64,000 nt of DNA, from contig JAURXZ010000001.1 of the NCBI GenBank assembly GCA_030654175.1, positions 1 through 64,000 of the forward strand, in the 5' to 3' direction. The position numbers and the translations under genes are program-made. The DNA comes from Bacteroidia bacterium (lineage in GTDB: Bacteria; Bacteroidota; Bacteroidia; 2-12-FULL-35-15). How positions within the stretch are numbered: the first letter of the stretch is position 1; every line of letters begins with the position of its first letter. This document shows, piece by piece, positions 63,601 through 64,000 of this stretch. The notes beneath the pieces were generated by a model that searched no databases, was not told where the DNA came from, and saw nothing but the letters and a program-made list of their open reading frames with translations.

Positions 63601-64000
63601 TTGAGCCATCGGACCAAACATTTTCCCCTCAATACCAATAAGTGTAAGAATTGGAATATAAACTATCAGGATAATTATTTCTCCGAAAGCCGCACTGCTA
63701 CGTATTTTTGATGCAGATACAAAAACCTCTTCATCAATTTCATTTTGAGTTAATCTGCCAATGCCTTTTCTTAATGATAAATGATGTAATGTAGCTTCGA
63801 CTATAATAACCGCACCATCCACAATCAAACCGAAATCAATTGCACCCAAACTCATTAGGTTAGCACTTACGCCAAACAGGTTCATCATGCCAAGAGCAAA
63901 CAATAGGGAAAGTGGAATTGCGGAAGCAACAATTAATCCTGCTCTTAAATTGCCGAGAAACAACACCAATACAAGAATCACAATCAAGGCACCTTCTATC
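60682..64000 (-). CDS. CusA-CusC fusion: RND permease joined to TolC-like channel (5' end outside)
   Basis: The frame is open to the window edge and 1,106 residues are visible. The first ~690 are an RND permease from TM3 on (ALIVILVLVLFLGNLRAG; TM4 DFGLIVDGAVIIVE with all three relay acids; GKTGSAEVPTDPMPPEATD). After KPTVSTVIVLLLIGSFSSVN, a TolC-family OMF follows (QLTIEDAIGTALKNNLQLQS; SLRYKTGETNLLEKTTAETK; GFSSGGMGYVEYLQALQ) to the end. Fusion of the inner-membrane and outer-membrane parts has been seen in Bacteroidota metal pumps. It would export Cu, Co, Zn or Cd with the adaptor at 59297-60661. Confidence 0.9.
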   Translation of the reverse strand, partial: IEGALIVILVLVLFLGNLRAGLIVASAIPLSLLFALGMMNLFGVSANLMSLGAIDFGLIVDGAVIIVEATLHHLSLRKGIGRLTQNEIDEEVFVSASKIRSSAAFGEIIILIVYIPILTLIGIEGKMFGPMAQTVGFAIFGALILSLTYIPMMCALFLPKNISHKETFSDKLMNFFKRVYAPLLEKVIRFKKIVVLATVSVFLIAVFIFSRMGGEFIPTLAEGDFAFHCILSQGTSLSQSIETSMQASRVIKEFDEVKMVVGKTGSAEVPTDPMPPEATDMMVILKPQSEWKRDISYEKLADEIYESLENIPGVFFEKSQPIQMRFNELMTGIRQDVAVKIFGENMDTLLTYANKVNEVVQRVEGATQPSVERVAGLPQIVIKYNRTQIANYGLNIEDINHIVSTAFAGGSAGVVYENERKFDLVVRLDSTHRNNIDDVSHLYIPAANGTQIPLSQVADIKMELGPAQISREGGKRRIVIGFNVKGRDVASVVKDIQKELNEVKLPSGYYFTYGGTFENLQAASARLMIAVPVALALIFMLLYFTFTSIKQATLIFTAIPMAAIGGVFALLIRDMPFSISAGIGFIALFGVAVLNGIVLIGTFNQLEKDGMTNILDRVREGTKIRLRPVLMTAVVASLGFLPMALSHGAGAEVQKPLATVVIGGLITATFLTLFVLPLLYILFSGKRKIKPTVSTVIVLLLIGSFSSVNAQTATTAKQLTIEDAIGTALKNNLQLQSQQLNVKSYEKLSKSYLELPKTEVNYQFGQYNSVNQDKAFQISQGIPFPTYYSSKAGLYSAQQKGSELQQQATETEIKAQVALYYYQLLYLENNKKKLVYLDSLYADFVNAASLRYKTGETNLLEKTTAETKQGEMSLLVKQNESELAQAYRSLKAWMNTNEDFTVSNKGEFQPLTLNSVDTSLIANNPSLKLLYQDAVIAERTKKLEIAQTLPDFRVGYFNQSLIGTQNVNGNEVYFDGSKRFTGFNVGVSIPLTFFSNTAKVKSLEVQKQSMERTADNAKLQLQNQLQNTFQQYSQYLLQFNYYKTQALPNAALIISTAKLGFSSGGMGYVEYLQALQTATDVELNYLQSVNQLNQSIININLLINR

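Overview
The window reads as chromosome from a Bacteroidota bacterium. A dozen or so encoded proteins end in a type IX secretion (T9SS) type A sorting domain, which is essentially restricted to that phylum. The DNA is A+T-rich, and families such as DUF3703, GxxExxY, choice-of-anchor V and AraC-with-HMA fit the same group. I see no rRNA, tRNA, CRISPR array or intact insertion sequence. A member of Sphingobacteriales, Chitinophagales or a related environmental lineage is plausible, but I cannot fix the genus.

Layout. Bases 1-3,860 hold a plus-strand tandem array of paralogous T9SS-secreted proteins with two decayed copies between and after the intact ones. Everything from 4,023 to 64,000 that I accept as a gene is on the minus strand, so transcription runs from high to low coordinates. 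4.0-8.0 kb: an HMA-AraC metal regulator, a remnant of an RND efflux permease, a multicopper oxidase with a CopB-like tail, and a lipoprotein cytochrome c. 8.1-16.2 kb: a cyanophycinase-family peptidase, a giant Asp-box T9SS protein and a T9SS-secreted peptidoglycan amidase. 16.3-27 kb: an intact CzcA/CusA-type permease, a probable HhH/PD-(D/E)XK nuclease-like protein, several T9SS proteins, MgtC, and a tight methyltransferase / Cys-rich copper-storage-like / M43 protease operon. 27-40.5 kb: a second multicopper oxidase, receiver and LytTR regulators, a CusB-like adaptor, an orphan acyl carrier protein, a chimeric PagL-like protein, a PHP hydrolase and a CusC-like outer-membrane protein. 40.8-49 kb: His-rich and CPMHP-type metal-binding proteins, a Zn/Cd P1B-ATPase, an MFS transporter and DUF3703. 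49-57.5 kb: MgtC coupled to a SulP-carbonic anhydrase fusion, an Asn-rich surface protein, an SPFH lipoprotein and barrel proteins. 57.5-64 kb: a second adaptor / acyl carrier / PepSY-like module followed by a fused CusA-CusC pump that runs off the window.

How it works together. This looks like a large copper/heavy-metal resistance island interleaved with T9SS cargo. RND pumps and the P1B-ATPase would export metal, multicopper oxidases would oxidise Cu(I), His/Met/Cys-rich periplasmic proteins would buffer it, and the HMA-AraC protein is the likely sensor. Many components occur twice (RND permease, adaptor, OMF, oxidase, MgtC, acyl carrier protein, PepSY-like protein), with remnants of further copies, so the island has grown and decayed by duplication.

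The least explained features are: the repeated pairing of orphan acyl carrier proteins with metal-efflux adaptors; a family of imperfect hairpins sitting 17-34 bases upstream of start codons; and short repeats (heptamers and a ~21-base unit) that have been translated into the N-termini of two proteins.
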